This document shows positions 1-10,228 of a DNA stretch of 64,000 bases, one piece after another. The notes under the pieces are model-generated. The model had not been told where the DNA came from, did not search any database, and worked only from the letters and a program-made list of their open reading frames with translations. Within the stretch, counting starts at the first letter, position 1. Every line of letters begins with the position of its first letter. The position numbers were made by a program, and so were the translations under genes. Source of the stretch: Moritella marina ATCC 15381 (GTDB lineage: Bacteria > Pseudomonadota > Gammaproteobacteria > Enterobacterales > Moritellaceae); assembly GCF_008931805.1 (NCBI RefSeq), contig NZ_CP044399.1:3707370-3771369 (forward strand). Reading direction: 5' to 3'.

Positions 1-506
1 GTCGTGGCCGTGTTGAAGTATTAGTGGCAACGGATGTTGCCGCACGTGGTCTTGATATTCGTACATTAAGCCATGTGATCAACTTTGATTTACCAATTAA
101 CCCAGAAGACTTTATTCACCGAACAGGTCGAACGGGTCGTGCTGGTGCAAGCGGTATTGCAATCTCACTTGTAAGTCCGAAAGATTGGACTTCATTTGGT
201 AAGATAGAAAGCTACTTAAAAATAAAACTGACTTGTACTATGTTAGAAGGTTTTGAAGCTAAGTTTAAAGGTCTTAAACCAAAACCAGCGAAGAAACGTT
301 TACCTGCAAGTAATAAAGGTCGCCCAACGAAGCTAACGCGTAAAGGTGATAAGAATGCACCGAAGCACAAGCAGAATACAGCGCCGAAACAAGATAAGAA
401 ACAATCAATGCGCGATTCAATGGCAAGTGCCGTAGATAGCGGTTTTGCACCAATGAAGAGAAAGCCAAGAGCTGAAATCATCGACGATGGTCGCGAAGAA
501 GATTAA
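1..506 (+). CDS. DEAD-box ATP-dependent RNA helicase, C-terminal part (5' end outside window)
   Basis: The reading frame is open from the first base, so this is the 3' end of a gene that begins before the window. The visible part holds the end of the second RecA-like helicase domain, with the conserved motif V ([11 protein letters not shown]) and motif VI ([10 protein letters not shown]) of superfamily 2 DEAD-box helicases. After it comes a lysine-rich, probably disordered tail of about 80 residues ([16 protein letters not shown]), which is common in RNA-binding tails of RhlE/SrmB-type helicases. By family it unwinds RNA duplexes in ribosome assembly or mRNA turnover in the cytoplasm. The subfamily cannot be fixed without the N-terminus. 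A strong terminator follows directly. Confidence 0.9.
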   Translation, partial: RGRVEVLVATDVAARGLDIRTLSHVINFDLPINPEDFIHRTGRTGRAGASGIAISLVSPKDWTSFGKIESYLKIKLTCTMLEGFEAKFKGLKPKPAKKRLPASNKGRPTKLTRKGDKNAPKHKQNTAPKQDKKQSMRDSMASAVDSGFAPMKRKPRAEIIDDGREED

Positions 507-513
507 TCCTAAA

Positions 514-540
514 AACCTGCTCCCGAGCAGGTTTTTTTAT
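514..540 (+). terminator. Rho-independent terminator of the helicase gene
   Basis: Arms AACCTGCT and AGCAGGTT form an 8-bp stem around a CCCG loop, followed by a run of seven T. It lies 8 bases after the helicase stop codon. Confidence 0.9.
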
Positions 541-618
541 TTATACTGGTTGATTCTTTTTGTTTATACTGTTTTATAAAGAAACGTATAACATCGTTAA
601 GCTCACGGGAGAGCAACC

Positions 619-1530
619 ATGGCAGGATTAAGTTTAATCGCCCTACTCGATGACATCGCATCAGTATTGGATGATGTCGCACTGATGACAAAAGTCGCTG
701 CAAAGAAGACGGCAGGCGTACTAGGCGATGATCTGGCGCTCAATGCCCAGCAAGTCTCAGGCGTCAGTGCCGAACGAGAGTTACCCGTGGTTTGGAAGGT
801 CGCCAAAGGCTCTTTCAAGAACAAGGCGATTTTAGTGCCCGCCGCACTCCTCATTAGCGCAATAGCTCCTTGGTTAATTACCCCCCTGTTACTTATCGGC
901 GGCTTATTTTTATGCTTTGAAGGTGCCGAGAAGCTGCATCACGCTAAGTCAGCACCCGAGCATGAAAATAATACGGGCGATGCTGCCTTGGCCGGATTAT
1001 CCGTTGAAGAGTTCGAGAATCAAAAAGTCAAAGGCGCTATTCGTACCGATTTCATCTTATCCGCCGAGATCATTGTAATAGCCCTAGGCACAGTACAAAT
1101 TGAATCATTAGCCACCCAATTAACCGTGGTCAGCTTGATCGCTCTGCTCATGACTGTTGGTGTTTATGGCTTGGTCGCGGGTATCGTCAAAATGGATGAT
1201 GTGGGTTTATATCTCGTTAATAACAGCCGAGTAAAAACGCTAAAACACTATTTAGGTAATGGCTTACTTACTTTTGCACCCAAGTTAATGCGCTCATTAG
1301 CCGTAATCGGCACGGTGGCCATGTTCTTAGTCGGTGGCAGTATCGTGTTGCACAGTATTCCGGGCTCTCATGATGTGGTTCATTCGCTACTAACGATGCT
1401 ACCAGAAACATTCGCACATAACGTGGTAGCCAGTACTCTTGCTCCGATTGTGATCGATGGCTTAGTCGGATTGTTGGCTGGTTTTATTGTCTTGTTAGTT
1501 GTCAGTGGTGTACAAAAATTAAGAGCCTGA
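619..1530 (+). CDS. yedI: DUF808 (YedI-like) inner-membrane protein
   Basis: This 303-residue protein matches the DUF808/YedI family from its start: MAGLSLIALLDDIA, then the VAAKKTAGVLGDDLALNAQQ segment and FEGAEKLHH. Several hydrophobic stretches (about residues 75-100, 145-190, 225-245 and 270-298) point to a multi-pass inner-membrane protein. The molecular function of the family is not established. A GGGAG ribosome binding site lies just upstream of the ATG. It is transcribed alone, convergent with yaeQ, with a long hairpin between the two genes. Confidence 0.9.
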   Translation: MAGLSLIALLDDIASVLDDVALMTKVAAKKTAGVLGDDLALNAQQVSGVSAERELPVVWKVAKGSFKNKAILVPAALLISAIAPWLITPLLLIGGLFLCFEGAEKLHHAKSAPEHENNTGDAALAGLSVEEFENQKVKGAIRTDFILSAEIIVIALGTVQIESLATQLTVVSLIALLMTVGVYGLVAGIVKMDDVGLYLVNNSRVKTLKHYLGNGLLTFAPKLMRSLAVIGTVAMFLVGGSIVLHSIPGSHDVVHSLLTMLPETFAHNVVASTLAPIVIDGLVGLLAGFIVLLVVSGVQKLRA

Positions 1531-1548
1531 CTAAGAGCATTTTTAATG

Positions 1549-1583
1549 GTAGTTGTTAAGGTAATAATGACCTTAACAACTAC
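1549..1583. terminator. Perfect 14-bp hairpin between convergent genes
   Basis: Arms GTAGTTGTTAAGGT and ACCTTAACAACTAC are perfectly complementary around a 7-base loop. Neither side is followed by a clear T run, so it is not a textbook intrinsic terminator. Its place 19 bases after the yedI stop, before the convergent yaeQ, suggests a transcript end or 3'-end protecting hairpin. Confidence 0.6.
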
Positions 1584-1642
1584 TGAATAACAAAGCTTCA
1601 TTGTACGACGCCGCTACTCATTAGTTTCATCTAATCGACTGC

Positions 1643-2179
1643 CTAACACCACACTTCAGGTTTAATGCTAATACTTGTTTCGCCAGATAACACTTGAATA
1701 TCGCCATCCTGGATCATCAATTGTAGCTCCATATTACGGCTATATAGCTTTTCCATTTGCTCGGCAGTTTCATCATCAATATATTGAATTGATAAATTAT
1801 CAGCGCTGTATTTAATTTTCTTAAACCATAATCCAGCACTGCGACCGCCATAGGTATAAATCGTTGCTTTCTGTGCTTGATTACTGGCTTTCTTTAGACG
1901 CTTGTCCGATGGCTGACCTAAATCAATCCATTGCTCGATCACGCCGATATCCGATTTAAACCAAATATCCGGTTCTTCATCTTCACCGAGGCCTTTAGTA
2001 AAGCTTAAACGTGCTTCTGCATCCACATTTAACATCCAGGCTAATAAGCGTAGCATTAGACGGTTATCGTTCTCGGAAGGGTGTTGCGCAAGAGTTAGCG
2101 GGATATCATTAAGGTAAACATGATTGTCGAGATCAACAATAGATACTTTTGCTTTTAAAATCGTTGCCGTTAAAGCCAT
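1643..2179 (-). CDS. yaeQ: YaeQ family protein
   Basis: With the start at MALTATILKAKV (2179) the protein is 178 residues, close to the family's usual 180. An in-frame ATG 33 bases upstream (2212) is less likely because the family starts at MALxATI. Recognisable family segments are LTLAQHPSEND, RLLAWML, FTKGLGEDEEPDIW, WIDLGQPSDKRLKKA and LQLMIQDG. YaeQ has a PD-(D/E)XK nuclease-like fold by structural classification. A biochemical role is not established, although an early report linked it to suppression of rfaH loss. It stands alone, convergent with yedI. Confidence 0.9.
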   Translation of the reverse strand: MALTATILKAKVSIVDLDNHVYLNDIPLTLAQHPSENDNRLMLRLLAWMLNVDAEARLSFTKGLGEDEEPDIWFKSDIGVIEQWIDLGQPSDKRLKKASNQAQKATIYTYGGRSAGLWFKKIKYSADNLSIQYIDDETAEQMEKLYSRNMELQLMIQDGDIQVLSGETSISIKPEVWC

Positions 2180-2247
2180 GGGATTCACTAATAAAGGGGA
2201 TATGACAGGCATGATACACCAGTCTTTAAGGCAAGAAAGCTTAAGGT

Positions 2248-2303
2248 AAAAAAAAAGCCTAATAATCGCATATTGCTTTCACAAAATACGGCTTACTAGG
2301 CTT
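2248..2303 (-). terminator. Terminator of the torECA operon
   Basis: On the minus strand AAGCCTAGTAA pairs with TTATTAGGCTT (one G-U pair), enclosing a smaller internal stem, and is followed by a run of nine T. It begins about 35 bases after the torA stop codon. Confidence 0.85.
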
Positions 2304-2338
2304 AATCAACAAGTGTTAATTAATGTATATTTACACCA

Positions 2339-4846
2339 TTAAACAACTTCTTTTGGACCACCAAATGAGTTAACAGCAGGTGCTTTGCCTTTGAATTTCT
2401 CAAACTCAACCTGACATGTATTCGCTGACGTTGCTTGCGCAAGTTCAGAAGAACCGATATCGATTGTTAGGTTGTTTGGATCGCCATAAGTACAAAGTGA
2501 ACCGATGCTTTCGTCTTCAGGACCATACCAAGCACCCTCTTCAATACGAATAACATTCACAGGGTAGTTATCATCAACTACAGCACCCGCTAACAACTGA
2601 CCACGGTCATTGAATACACGTACGATGTCGCCATCTTTAATACCACGTTTTTTCGCGTCTGCAGAGTTCATGTAAACTGGCTCACGACCTTGAACGGTGT
2701 AAGTAGCACGGAACTTCTCTGATTCACACATTTGTGAATGCAGACGTTTATTCGGGTGACAAGACTGCATCCATACTGGGAATTCAGCTGATTTTGGACC
2801 ACCGTGTGAACGTTCTGTTTTCTCAAACCACATTGGGTGGCCTTTACAGTGCTCATAACCAAAACGTGCAATCTTACGGCTGTAGATTTCAATGAAACCA
2901 GAAGGCGTACCTAATGCGTTAACTTCAGGGTCTTCACGGAAGTCAGCATGACGCGTCCAGTTCTCACCATCACCGAAGTGGAAGTAACCTTCTTTCCAGA
3001 ATTCATGGAAGTCCGGCATATCCCATTTACCAGCATTGGCTGTTTTAGATTCGTTATAAAGCTGCTCTAACCACTGTACTTCACTCTTACCTTGAGTATA
3101 GTCTTTACTCTTGCCCCAACGTTTCGTTAGTTCAGTAAAGATCTGAAAGTCAGTTTTAGATTGGAATAGTGGGTCAACTAGCTTCTTCATACCCAACAAA
3201 CCTTTCGCGCGGTATGAACCATAAATATCTAAATCGTTACGCTCGTACTGCGTACAAGCCGGTAGCACGATATCAGAGAAACGACACGTTGCTGTCCAGT
3301 TGTAATCAATCGCGATAACAGTTTCCAGTTTTTGGAATGCTGCTTTCATGTTGTTACGATCTTGATGACGATGCCAAGGGTTACAACCCGTGAATACCAT
3401 CATTTTGATATCAGGGAAGGTGATTTTTGAGCCATTAGCATCAATCACTTTACCTGGATTTTGCAGTGCATCAACAAAGCGCGCCACCGGGATCGTTGAG
3501 CTTGCACCTTTAAAGTCTTTACTGGTATGGCGAATAGGCTTGCCTGAATCAGGGTTACGTGGGAATGCCCCCGCGCCAACGGCACCTGAAGTCGGCACAC
3601 CAATTGAGCTATAGTGATGACCATAACTAATACCACCACCAGGTAGACCGATTTGGCCTATCATTGAAGCAAGTACAGCGCCCATCCAATAAGGTTGCTC
3701 ACCATGTTGCTGACGTTGAATTGACCAACCAAATAATAACTGTGTACGGCCATTAGTAATTAAACGGGCAAAATCACGAATCTCTTCAGCTGGGACACCA
3801 CAGATTTCACTCGCCCATTCTGGCGTTTTCTCAACTTTATCTTCCGTTTCACCTTGCACATATTTCAAGAATTCATCGAAACCTAATGCATAAGTGTCTA
3901 AGAATTTCTGATCATGCAGATCTTCTTTTACCATCGTATGTGCAACAGCAAGCATGAAAGGTACATCAGTATGTGGATTGATGTATCTGTGTTCATTACC
4001 CAAGAAGTTTTGTGTTTTATTCTTCACTGGATCAACACTGATCACGCGAATTTTCTTCTCTGCTACTTTGTCTTTTAATGCTTCGAGGTATTCAAAGCTA
4101 TCATGTGTTTCACAGTTCCAACCTACTTGTAGGTTTTTCACTGGATCCGTCGCCCACAAGATAATCGTTTTACTGTTATCTAGGATCAATGGCCATGATG
4201 TACCTGGTGCATATACTTCTGTCGAGCCAAGTACGTAAGGCAGAATTGTTTGACCAGCACCTGTTGAGTAGTCACCTACATCTTTTACTGATGCGCCGTG
4301 CATTGCGATCGCACGTGCCATGTGGCTACCACAGCTATGTAGTTGACCAGTTGCACGCCAACCATTTGCGCCTGTATGTAGACCTGATGGGCCATAAGTA
4401 TTCTGAACACGCTCTAATTCTTCATAGAACATGTCTAATGCTTGATCCCAAGTAACACGGATGAAACGATTATCACCACGTTGTTTTGTGTCACTCTTCT
4501 CACGGTTTAGATACCAATCTAAACGCACCATAGGGTAACGTACACGTGATGGGCTATAGATAATACCTTCAATGCCTTGCAGCATATCAGTTGGATACTT
4601 ATCTAATTCAAACGCTTTAACTTCTGTAACTTTACCGCCATGGATCTTGGCACGGAACGCACCCCAGTGCGAACCCGTTAGTTTCCATTCTGCACGCTCA
4701 GCCATAGTAGCCGCGCTTGCTGTATTTGGTACCAATAAGCTAGGACCAATCACAGCAACTGCAGATGTCGCCATCACCCCTTTTAGAAAGGAGCGACGAC
4801 TTACCGATACATTTTCTTTATTAGACTTTTTGTCTCTATTAAACAT
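2339..4846 (-). CDS. torA: Periplasmic trimethylamine-N-oxide reductase TorA
   Basis: This molybdoenzyme of the DMSO-reductase family reduces trimethylamine N-oxide to trimethylamine in the periplasm as a terminal electron acceptor. The N-terminus carries a twin-arginine signal (SRRSFLKG, Arg 17-18 from the chosen start), then [10 protein letters not shown] and DYSTGAG, whose serine is the expected molybdenum ligand in this family. The C-terminal molybdopterin dinucleotide-binding domain is complete. The length, about 835 residues, fits TorA. The ATG at 4846 is chosen because AGAGAAG lies at a suitable distance. ATGs at 4852 and 4876 are in frame, and the last would overlap torC. It receives electrons from TorC encoded just upstream. 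No torD chaperone gene follows: a terminator and then yaeQ lie downstream. Confidence 0.96.
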   Translation of the reverse strand: MFNRDKKSNKENVSVSRRSFLKGVMATSAVAVIGPSLLVPNTASAATMAERAEWKLTGSHWGAFRAKIHGGKVTEVKAFELDKYPTDMLQGIEGIIYSPSRVRYPMVRLDWYLNREKSDTKQRGDNRFIRVTWDQALDMFYEELERVQNTYGPSGLHTGANGWRATGQLHSCGSHMARAIAMHGASVKDVGDYSTGAGQTILPYVLGSTEVYAPGTSWPLILDNSKTIILWATDPVKNLQVGWNCETHDSFEYLEALKDKVAEKKIRVISVDPVKNKTQNFLGNEHRYINPHTDVPFMLAVAHTMVKEDLHDQKFLDTYALGFDEFLKYVQGETEDKVEKTPEWASEICGVPAEEIRDFARLITNGRTQLLFGWSIQRQQHGEQPYWMGAVLASMIGQIGLPGGGISYGHHYSSIGVPTSGAVGAGAFPRNPDSGKPIRHTSKDFKGASSTIPVARFVDALQNPGKVIDANGSKITFPDIKMMVFTGCNPWHRHQDRNNMKAAFQKLETVIAIDYNWTATCRFSDIVLPACTQYERNDLDIYGSYRAKGLLGMKKLVDPLFQSKTDFQIFTELTKRWGKSKDYTQGKSEVQWLEQLYNESKTANAGKWDMPDFHEFWKEGYFHFGDGENWTRHADFREDPEVNALGTPSGFIEIYSRKIARFGYEHCKGHPMWFEKTERSHGGPKSAEFPVWMQSCHPNKRLHSQMCESEKFRATYTVQGREPVYMNSADAKKRGIKDGDIVRVFNDRGQLLAGAVVDDNYPVNVIRIEEGAWYGPEDESIGSLCTYGDPNNLTIDIGSSELAQATSANTCQVEFEKFKGKAPAVNSFGGPKEVV

Positions 4847-4865
4847 AGTCATACTTCTCTTTGAA

Positions 4866-6059
4866 TTAGTGAGCATCTTTGCTGTAATCAGATGAATGGT
4901 TTTGTAGATACTTCAAGATAACATCATGTGTATCACCATCTAAGTTCACAAAACCTTGCATGCCGGCAAACATACCAACCCAAGTATTTGCATCAAAATG
5001 TGCTTCAGCTGGTTGGGTATGACAAACACTACACGTTGTTTGGTAAGCGCCTTTCGCATAGTCCCAAATATTTTGTAGGTTTTCTTCATAACCTTTTTTA
5101 TCAACCCATAGTGTGAACGTTACTTGTTCCCAAGGTAGACCAGTTAAATCATCTTCTCGCTTATCACCACGAACGAATAGGGATTCATCTTGTGACGCTT
5201 CTTTTGACAATGTTGCTTGAACAATATTTTTAGCAAAATCAAAGTACAATACACGACCGTAACCTTTGGCTTTATGCCAAGTCACTAATTCAACTTCTAA
5301 ACGATCACCAGACTCTGCAATTACTTTAAACTTGGTCGCAGGCGTTAATACACCGAGGTACTCAGTTTCTTTTTCATCTTTATAAAGTGGCGTTTGTACT
5401 AGAGAGTAATACTCTTTACCAATTTCAAATGAATGGCCTTCTAGGTTTTTAGCCATTTTACCCAGTTCGCTGATAGCAGTCGTATCCATCTCTGGTAAAT
5501 GGTGAGCAATACCTTTATGGCAATCTAAACAAGATTGATCTCGTTCAGCTGCGCCACGCATTTGCACTTGTGCCTTTTCAGACATTTTGGTGAAATCCAT
5601 GCTCTTATAGTCATGACAGTTACGACATTCTAATGAACCGTTGGCTTTAAATCGCGCCCATTCGTTTTGTGCTAGGTGCAAACGTTTAGCTTCGAATTTT
5701 TCTTTGGTATCAACAGTTCCCAATAACCAACCAAATACGTCTTTACTTGCACGAGCTTTAGCAGCCATTTTGTCTGACCACTTGTGCGGTACGTGACAAT
5801 CAGGACAAGTAGCGCGAACACCACTGCGATTAGACCAATGGATCGTGCTTTGAATTTCTTTATAGTTGTTTTCTTCCATACTATGACAAGAAATACAGAA
5901 TGCTTCGGTGTTAGTTGCCTCTAGCGCAGTGTTGAAACCACCCCAAAAAATAACACCAGCAATGAAAGCGCCACAAGTAATAACACCTAACGAGATATGC
6001 TTACTTGGTTTGCTGAAAACGCCCCAAGAACGAGCGATCATAGAAAATAATTTTTTCAT
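4866..6059 (-). CDS. torC: Pentahaem c-type cytochrome TorC
   Basis: This NapC/NirT-family quinol dehydrogenase passes electrons from the membrane menaquinol pool to periplasmic TorA. One N-terminal membrane anchor spans about residues 22-42. Five CXXCH haem-binding motifs are visible: CISCH (55), CPDCH (85), CRNCH (145), CLDCH (177) and, in the separate C-terminal domain, CSVCH (about 340). This four-plus-one arrangement and the length of 397 residues are typical of TorC as opposed to tetrahaem NapC. It lies between torE and torA on the same strand, and torA starts close to its stop codon. Confidence 0.96.
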   Translation of the reverse strand: MKKLFSMIARSWGVFSKPSKHISLGVITCGAFIAGVIFWGGFNTALEATNTEAFCISCHSMEENNYKEIQSTIHWSNRSGVRATCPDCHVPHKWSDKMAAKARASKDVFGWLLGTVDTKEKFEAKRLHLAQNEWARFKANGSLECRNCHDYKSMDFTKMSEKAQVQMRGAAERDQSCLDCHKGIAHHLPEMDTTAISELGKMAKNLEGHSFEIGKEYYSLVQTPLYKDEKETEYLGVLTPATKFKVIAESGDRLEVELVTWHKAKGYGRVLYFDFAKNIVQATLSKEASQDESLFVRGDKREDDLTGLPWEQVTFTLWVDKKGYEENLQNIWDYAKGAYQTTCSVCHTQPAEAHFDANTWVGMFAGMQGFVNLDGDTHDVILKYLQNHSSDYSKDAH

Positions 6060-6098
6060 TATAGTAATACCTAGATAATGATTAGTTGAGTAATTTGA

Positions 6099-6272
6099 TT
6101 AATGTGTTGGTAGGCCAAAAAGGATATGACTCATCCAAATGACAAAACCATAGCCAAATACACTAACAGTTGCGAGAATTGGGAATAAGAAGACAGTTAG
6201 GAAAACAAATAGTTTCCACTCACCTTTTTTCTCAACTTTCTCGGTCTCTATATTACTTGTTTGTTGTTTCAT
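6099..6272 (-). CDS. torE: Small membrane protein TorE of the TMAO reductase system
   Basis: A 57-residue reading frame lies immediately upstream of torC. It begins MKQQTSNIETEK and contains one hydrophobic segment (about residues 20-50) with the order EWKLFVFLTVFLFPILA, GYGFVIWM, which matches the TorE/NapE family of single-pass proteins. An AGGA ribosome binding site sits 8 bases before the ATG. TorE proteins are found in torECAD-type operons of Shewanella and relatives. Their precise role beside TorC is not settled. The gap to torC is about 40 bases, so the three genes very probably form one transcript. Confidence 0.85.
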   Translation of the reverse strand: MKQQTSNIETEKVEKKGEWKLFVFLTVFLFPILATVSVFGYGFVIWMSHILFGLPTH

Positions 6273-6308
6273 CTAAAATTCCTGCAGAAATGATGATCTC
6301 TAGATTAG

Positions 6309-6336
6309 AGTTTAGGATAGTGTAAAGTATGGTCAA
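6309..6336 (-). promoter_or_regulatory. Putative promoter of torECA
   Basis: On the minus strand TTGACC (6336-6331) and TAAACT (6314-6309) are separated by 16 bases, upstream of torE. The -35 is good and the -10 is mediocre. No TorR-box could be recognised with confidence. Confidence 0.4.
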
Positions 6337-6346
6337 GAAAGATAAA

Positions 6347-6360
6347 TTGCAACAGATCAA
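6347..6360. promoter_or_regulatory. Possible FNR-type site upstream of torECA
   Basis: TTGCAACAGATCAA matches 8 of 10 conserved positions of the FNR consensus TTGAT-N4-ATCAA. Its centre is roughly 50 bases upstream of the start inferred from the putative promoter, which is not a canonical FNR position. The call is therefore weak, though anaerobic control of tor genes would make biological sense. Confidence 0.3.
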
Positions 6361-6430
6361 AGAAAATATTATTTTCCAAACTATTTATAAAGGAATAGCC
6401 AATTTCGGGTAAAATTAACCTGCGATACGC

Positions 6431-7018
6431 CTAGTCACGTTTTTTTCGTCGCAATTGCAGGAGAAAGACCATAAATACCGTATATAAAGCAGGTTCAATC
6501 CAGCCAGATTTAACCGAAAGGTAGTAATGTAGCGGCGTTAGTAGCGCAGCTAAGTAAATAAGATTGTGTAATTTTTGCCAATTGCGCTGCATTTTACGGC
6601 GAACGTACATCGGCGACGTTAGCGCGAGTAAGAGTAAAATAACAAACGCGATCATGCCAAGCCAAATATACGGCCTTTTGACCAGCTCTTGAAACAGTAA
6701 GGCGATATCCCAGCCTAAATCTAACCAGGCAAACGCCGTTAAGTGCAGACTTGCATAGAAGAAACAATATAAGCCAATAAGGCGCCGTGTCGAGATCAAT
6801 AAACCTTCTTTATAGCGCTTTGCTAACGGTGAGATCACCAATGTTAATACCAGTAAATTTAACGCGCCCTTACCTAAAAAATGGATCACCGCTTGCACAG
6901 GGTCGCCGCCCAATGCATCGGCGTCAATTGCTAACCCAAGATACACCAGCGGCATAATAGCCAGTACATGAATATAGGCCTTAAAATAAGGCACTCTTTT
7001 ATAGGTTAGCACTGGCAT
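6431..7018 (-). CDS. msrQ: Haem-binding membrane subunit MsrQ of the MsrPQ methionine-sulfoxide reductase
   Basis: This 195-residue protein of the ferric-reductase-like transmembrane family has about six predicted membrane segments. Histidines suited to b-haem ligation lie in SLHLTAFAW, NWQKLHNLIY and LLTPLHYYL. MsrQ carries electrons from the respiratory chain or cytosolic flavin reductase to periplasmic MsrP. The start codon is 2 bases after the msrP stop, so the genes are translationally close and surely co-transcribed. The family was formerly named YedZ. Confidence 0.95.
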   Translation of the reverse strand: MPVLTYKRVPYFKAYIHVLAIMPLVYLGLAIDADALGGDPVQAVIHFLGKGALNLLVLTLVISPLAKRYKEGLLISTRRLIGLYCFFYASLHLTAFAWLDLGWDIALLFQELVKRPYIWLGMIAFVILLLLALTSPMYVRRKMQRNWQKLHNLIYLAALLTPLHYYLSVKSGWIEPALYTVFMVFLLQLRRKKRD

Positions 7019-7020
7019 AA

Positions 7021-8043
7021 TTAGATGTACCTCTTCAGATCCATACCTTGGTATAAACTCGCCACTTCTTCAGCATAGCCATTGAACGGTAATGTTTTAA
7101 TGCGCTTCGAACTAAAAATACTACCATTGCCGATACGGCGTTCAGATGCTTGACTCCAACGCGGGTGATCCACAGCAGGATTTACATTGGCATAAAAACC
7201 GTATTCACGAGAGGCAAGACGATTCCAAGTCGTTGGCGGTTCTTGTTCTAACAAATGGATTTTCACAATGGATTTAATGCCTTTAAAACCATATTTCCAC
7301 GGCACCACCAAACGGATTGGCGCACCATTTTGCGGCGCTAGGGTTTTACCAAATGTACCCACTGACAACATAGTTAACGGGTGCATAGCTTCATCCATAC
7401 GTAACCCTTCGACATATGGCCAATCCAGACTACCGCCAAGATATGACGATGCTTGACCAGGCATTTGTTGCGGATCGTATAAGGTTTCAAACGCGACATA
7501 TTTGGCTTTTGAAGTCGGATTGGCTTTTTTAATAATTTCCGCTAACGAAAAACCTGTCCACGGGATCACCATCGACCACGCTTCAACACAGCGCATACGG
7601 TAAATACGCTCTTCCAGGTCTGCGACTTTAAATAAATCGTCATAACCTAGGGTAATTTCTTTTTCAACTGCGCCAGTAATGGTTAACGTCCAAGGTTCGA
7701 CTTTAAAGTCCTGGGCATTTTTTTGCGGGTCGGTTTTAGCCGTGCCAAACTCGTAAAAATTATTATGTGAGAGTACTTTTTTCTCTGGTGTCCAAATCTC
7801 ACCATCAGCGTAATCTTTACTGCCGGTTAATCTCAGCGGCGATTGTACAAACGCCTGTCCACCAGCTTTGCTCTTGTCACCAGAAAATATATCAAAGATG
7901 CTTGCTTGCGCAGGAGTCGCAGCGGCCAGTCCCACACCCGCAAGGCCGAGTTTTTTGAGGAATTGTCGACGTTGCTGATAGACCGGTTCCGCAATAACAT
8001 CATTTTCATTTGCTTGAGATTTGTTTTTAGACTTAATAATCAT
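7021..8043 (-). CDS. msrP: Periplasmic methionine-sulfoxide reductase catalytic subunit MsrP
   Basis: This molybdopterin enzyme of the sulfite-oxidase fold repairs oxidised methionines in periplasmic proteins. The start at 8043 is chosen because AGG lies 8 bases before it. An upstream ATG at 8082 has no ribosome binding site. The chosen protein has 340 residues, a twin-arginine signal (QQRRQFLKK, Arg 25-26), a signal-peptide cleavage region near PAQAS, and YRMRCVEAW with Cys 152 as the expected molybdenum ligand. Further family segments are [32 protein letters not shown] and [11 protein letters not shown]. It precedes msrQ. It was formerly called YedY. Confidence 0.96.
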   Translation of the reverse strand: MIIKSKNKSQANENDVIAEPVYQQRRQFLKKLGLAGVGLAAATPAQASIFDIFSGDKSKAGGQAFVQSPLRLTGSKDYADGEIWTPEKKVLSHNNFYEFGTAKTDPQKNAQDFKVEPWTLTITGAVEKEITLGYDDLFKVADLEERIYRMRCVEAWSMVIPWTGFSLAEIIKKANPTSKAKYVAFETLYDPQQMPGQASSYLGGSLDWPYVEGLRMDEAMHPLTMLSVGTFGKTLAPQNGAPIRLVVPWKYGFKGIKSIVKIHLLEQEPPTTWNRLASREYGFYANVNPAVDHPRWSQASERRIGNGSIFSSKRIKTLPFNGYAEEVASLYQGMDLKRYI

Positions 8044-8193
8044 TCCGTTACCTGCTTGGTTAACTTCCCATGTAGTAATCATGGTCTATTTACACAAATT
8101 GTTCATCACAGAATTATCACAATCACGGTACAATTTTATATAAATCTAGCTTCAGCTTATATTAATACAAAAATTAGGCTCATTTTAACGTTA

Positions 8194-10140
8194 TTATTTT
8201 TTGTAACTACGCTTCGCTGCTGGCTTTTTCTTAAATTTACGTCCTGCAGGTTTACCACTCGAAAGGCCACGCAAACCATCGGGCAGTGTCGCTTTCGCTT
8301 GCTCTATCATGCCTGATAATTGTTGTAGTAATCCGCCCATGAAATGCTGATAACTGGCTTCTTTTTTACTGATGCCATCAAGCACTGACTCCCATTGCGC
8401 CGTCATATCCGGCAAAGTAGCCGATTCAGGTAACGCATTTATCAAGCCTTTTCCTGCGTCTGTGGCTAAAATTAGTTTGTTATTACGCACTAAGAAATTA
8501 CGTCTGAATAACAACTCAATAATCCCTGCTCGCGTTGCTTCCGTACCCAAGCCATCGGTATCTTTTAATATTTTACGAATATCGCTATCTTGTACATAAC
8601 GAGAGATCCCCGTCATCGCCGCAAGCAAGGTTGCATCACTGAAATGTTTTGGCGGCTGAGTTTGCTTCTCAATACATTCAGCCTGCTGACATAATACTTG
8701 TTCGCCTTTTTTGATGGTGGGGAGTTGCGCAGCTAATTCTTTCTCAGCGTCTGTTTGTTTATTCGTACTTGCCGCTGATTTAGGGAACAATACTTTCCAG
8801 CCCAGCTTTAAGGTCATTTTCGCTTTAGCAATAAACAGTCCACCAGCAATGGTGATTTCAGCCACCGTGTCGGCATACTCATAAGCCGTATAAAACTGAC
8901 ACAAGTATTGCCTTGCGACTAATTCATAAATATTCTTCTCGCTGCTGTTAAGGCGATCTACGTTACTACTTTTTTCGGTGGGGATAATGGCATGATGCGC
9001 CTCCACCTTACCATCGTTCCACGCTTTACTGCGTAAACTCTGATCGGCATTCACCGCTGCTTGATTTAATGAGCTGCTTGTATTGGCAATCGCCTTAATT
9101 ACACTGCCACGATGAGCATAATGTTCTTTGGGTAAATAACGGCTGTCAGAACGTGGATAAGTAATGAGTTTATGGCGTTCGTACAATGCTTGGCAGGTAT
9201 CTAATACTTGCTGTGCGCTCATACCAAAACGCTTCGCCCCGTCAATTTGCAATGATGATAAATTATAAGGAAGCGGCGCTGCTTGTTGTTTGTTTTTCTT
9301 TTCCAGTTTAGTCACTTCACCCATTTTCCCTTGGACACGACTGACGACATTTTCAGCCAATTTTTTCACTAACGCGCGGCCATCTTCATCCATATATGGA
9401 CGACAAGCTTCGCTCGGTTTCCATTTGGCGGTGAATGTTTCTTGCTGTTGGGTTTGTAGATGCGCCAATACTTCATAGAAAGGCTTACTGACAAAATTGG
9501 CGATCTCGATATCACGCCTCACCACCAAACCAAGAATCGGGGTTTGTACCCGCCCTACAGACAATACCCCTTGATAACCGACTTTTTGACCTTGTAAGGT
9601 ATAAGCACGGGTCATGTTCATACCATAGAGCCAATCCGCTCGCGAGCGTGCTAGTGCTGAAACAGACAAGGGAATATAATCACTATTAGGCTGCAAGTTA
9701 TTCAACGCTTTTTTTACAGCGGCTGGATTAAGATCGCTAATGAGCAAACGCTGGGCGGTATTTTTCTTTTTCGCAGGGGTTTTCAGAAATTCAATCACTT
9801 CATCTACCAGCAACTGCCCTTCTCTATCCGGATCGCCCGCATGCACAAGACTCGTGGCTTTTTTCACTAAGCCTCTTAATACAGTCAGCTGTTTACTGGT
9901 ATTCGGTTTCTTCTTTAATTGCCAAGTCTCAGGCACAATTGGTAGGTGTTCTAAACGCCATTTTTTATAAGCGTCATCGTAGGCGTCAGGCTCAGCCTGT
10001 TCGAGTAAGTGACCAATACACCAAGACACGACATCGCCATTACCCACCTCAATATAACCTTGCTGTTTCTTATGCGGTTTTGGTAATACGTCGGCAATAG
10101 CACGACCAAGGCTGGGTTTTTCGGCGATGTAGAGTTTCAT
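8194..10140 (-). CDS. topB: DNA topoisomerase III
   Basis: This type IA topoisomerase of 648 residues (E. coli TopB is about 653) relaxes and decatenates DNA. The N-terminal Toprim domain starts MKLYIAEKPSLGRAI and contains HAGDPDREGQ, with the acidic metal-binding residues. The active-site tyrosine is in KLITYPRSDSRYL (about residue 328), followed by the EAHHAIIPT motif. The C-terminus is short and basic, with no zinc ribbons, as in TopB and unlike TopA. It stands alone on the minus strand, about 170 bases after the next gene, with a long inverted repeat in between. Confidence 0.96.
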   Translation of the reverse strand: MKLYIAEKPSLGRAIADVLPKPHKKQQGYIEVGNGDVVSWCIGHLLEQAEPDAYDDAYKKWRLEHLPIVPETWQLKKKPNTSKQLTVLRGLVKKATSLVHAGDPDREGQLLVDEVIEFLKTPAKKKNTAQRLLISDLNPAAVKKALNNLQPNSDYIPLSVSALARSRADWLYGMNMTRAYTLQGQKVGYQGVLSVGRVQTPILGLVVRRDIEIANFVSKPFYEVLAHLQTQQQETFTAKWKPSEACRPYMDEDGRALVKKLAENVVSRVQGKMGEVTKLEKKNKQQAAPLPYNLSSLQIDGAKRFGMSAQQVLDTCQALYERHKLITYPRSDSRYLPKEHYAHRGSVIKAIANTSSSLNQAAVNADQSLRSKAWNDGKVEAHHAIIPTEKSSNVDRLNSSEKNIYELVARQYLCQFYTAYEYADTVAEITIAGGLFIAKAKMTLKLGWKVLFPKSAASTNKQTDAEKELAAQLPTIKKGEQVLCQQAECIEKQTQPPKHFSDATLLAAMTGISRYVQDSDIRKILKDTDGLGTEATRAGIIELLFRRNFLVRNNKLILATDAGKGLINALPESATLPDMTAQWESVLDGISKKEASYQHFMGGLLQQLSGMIEQAKATLPDGLRGLSSGKPAGRKFKKKPAAKRSYKK

Positions 10141-10228
10141 GATGAGACGATAACTTAAACTGTATGAATAAACAGTTAATGTAGCTAATTTTGCGGTGTA
10201 AGTCTATGACTTAAAGTGAGGGGGCTGT

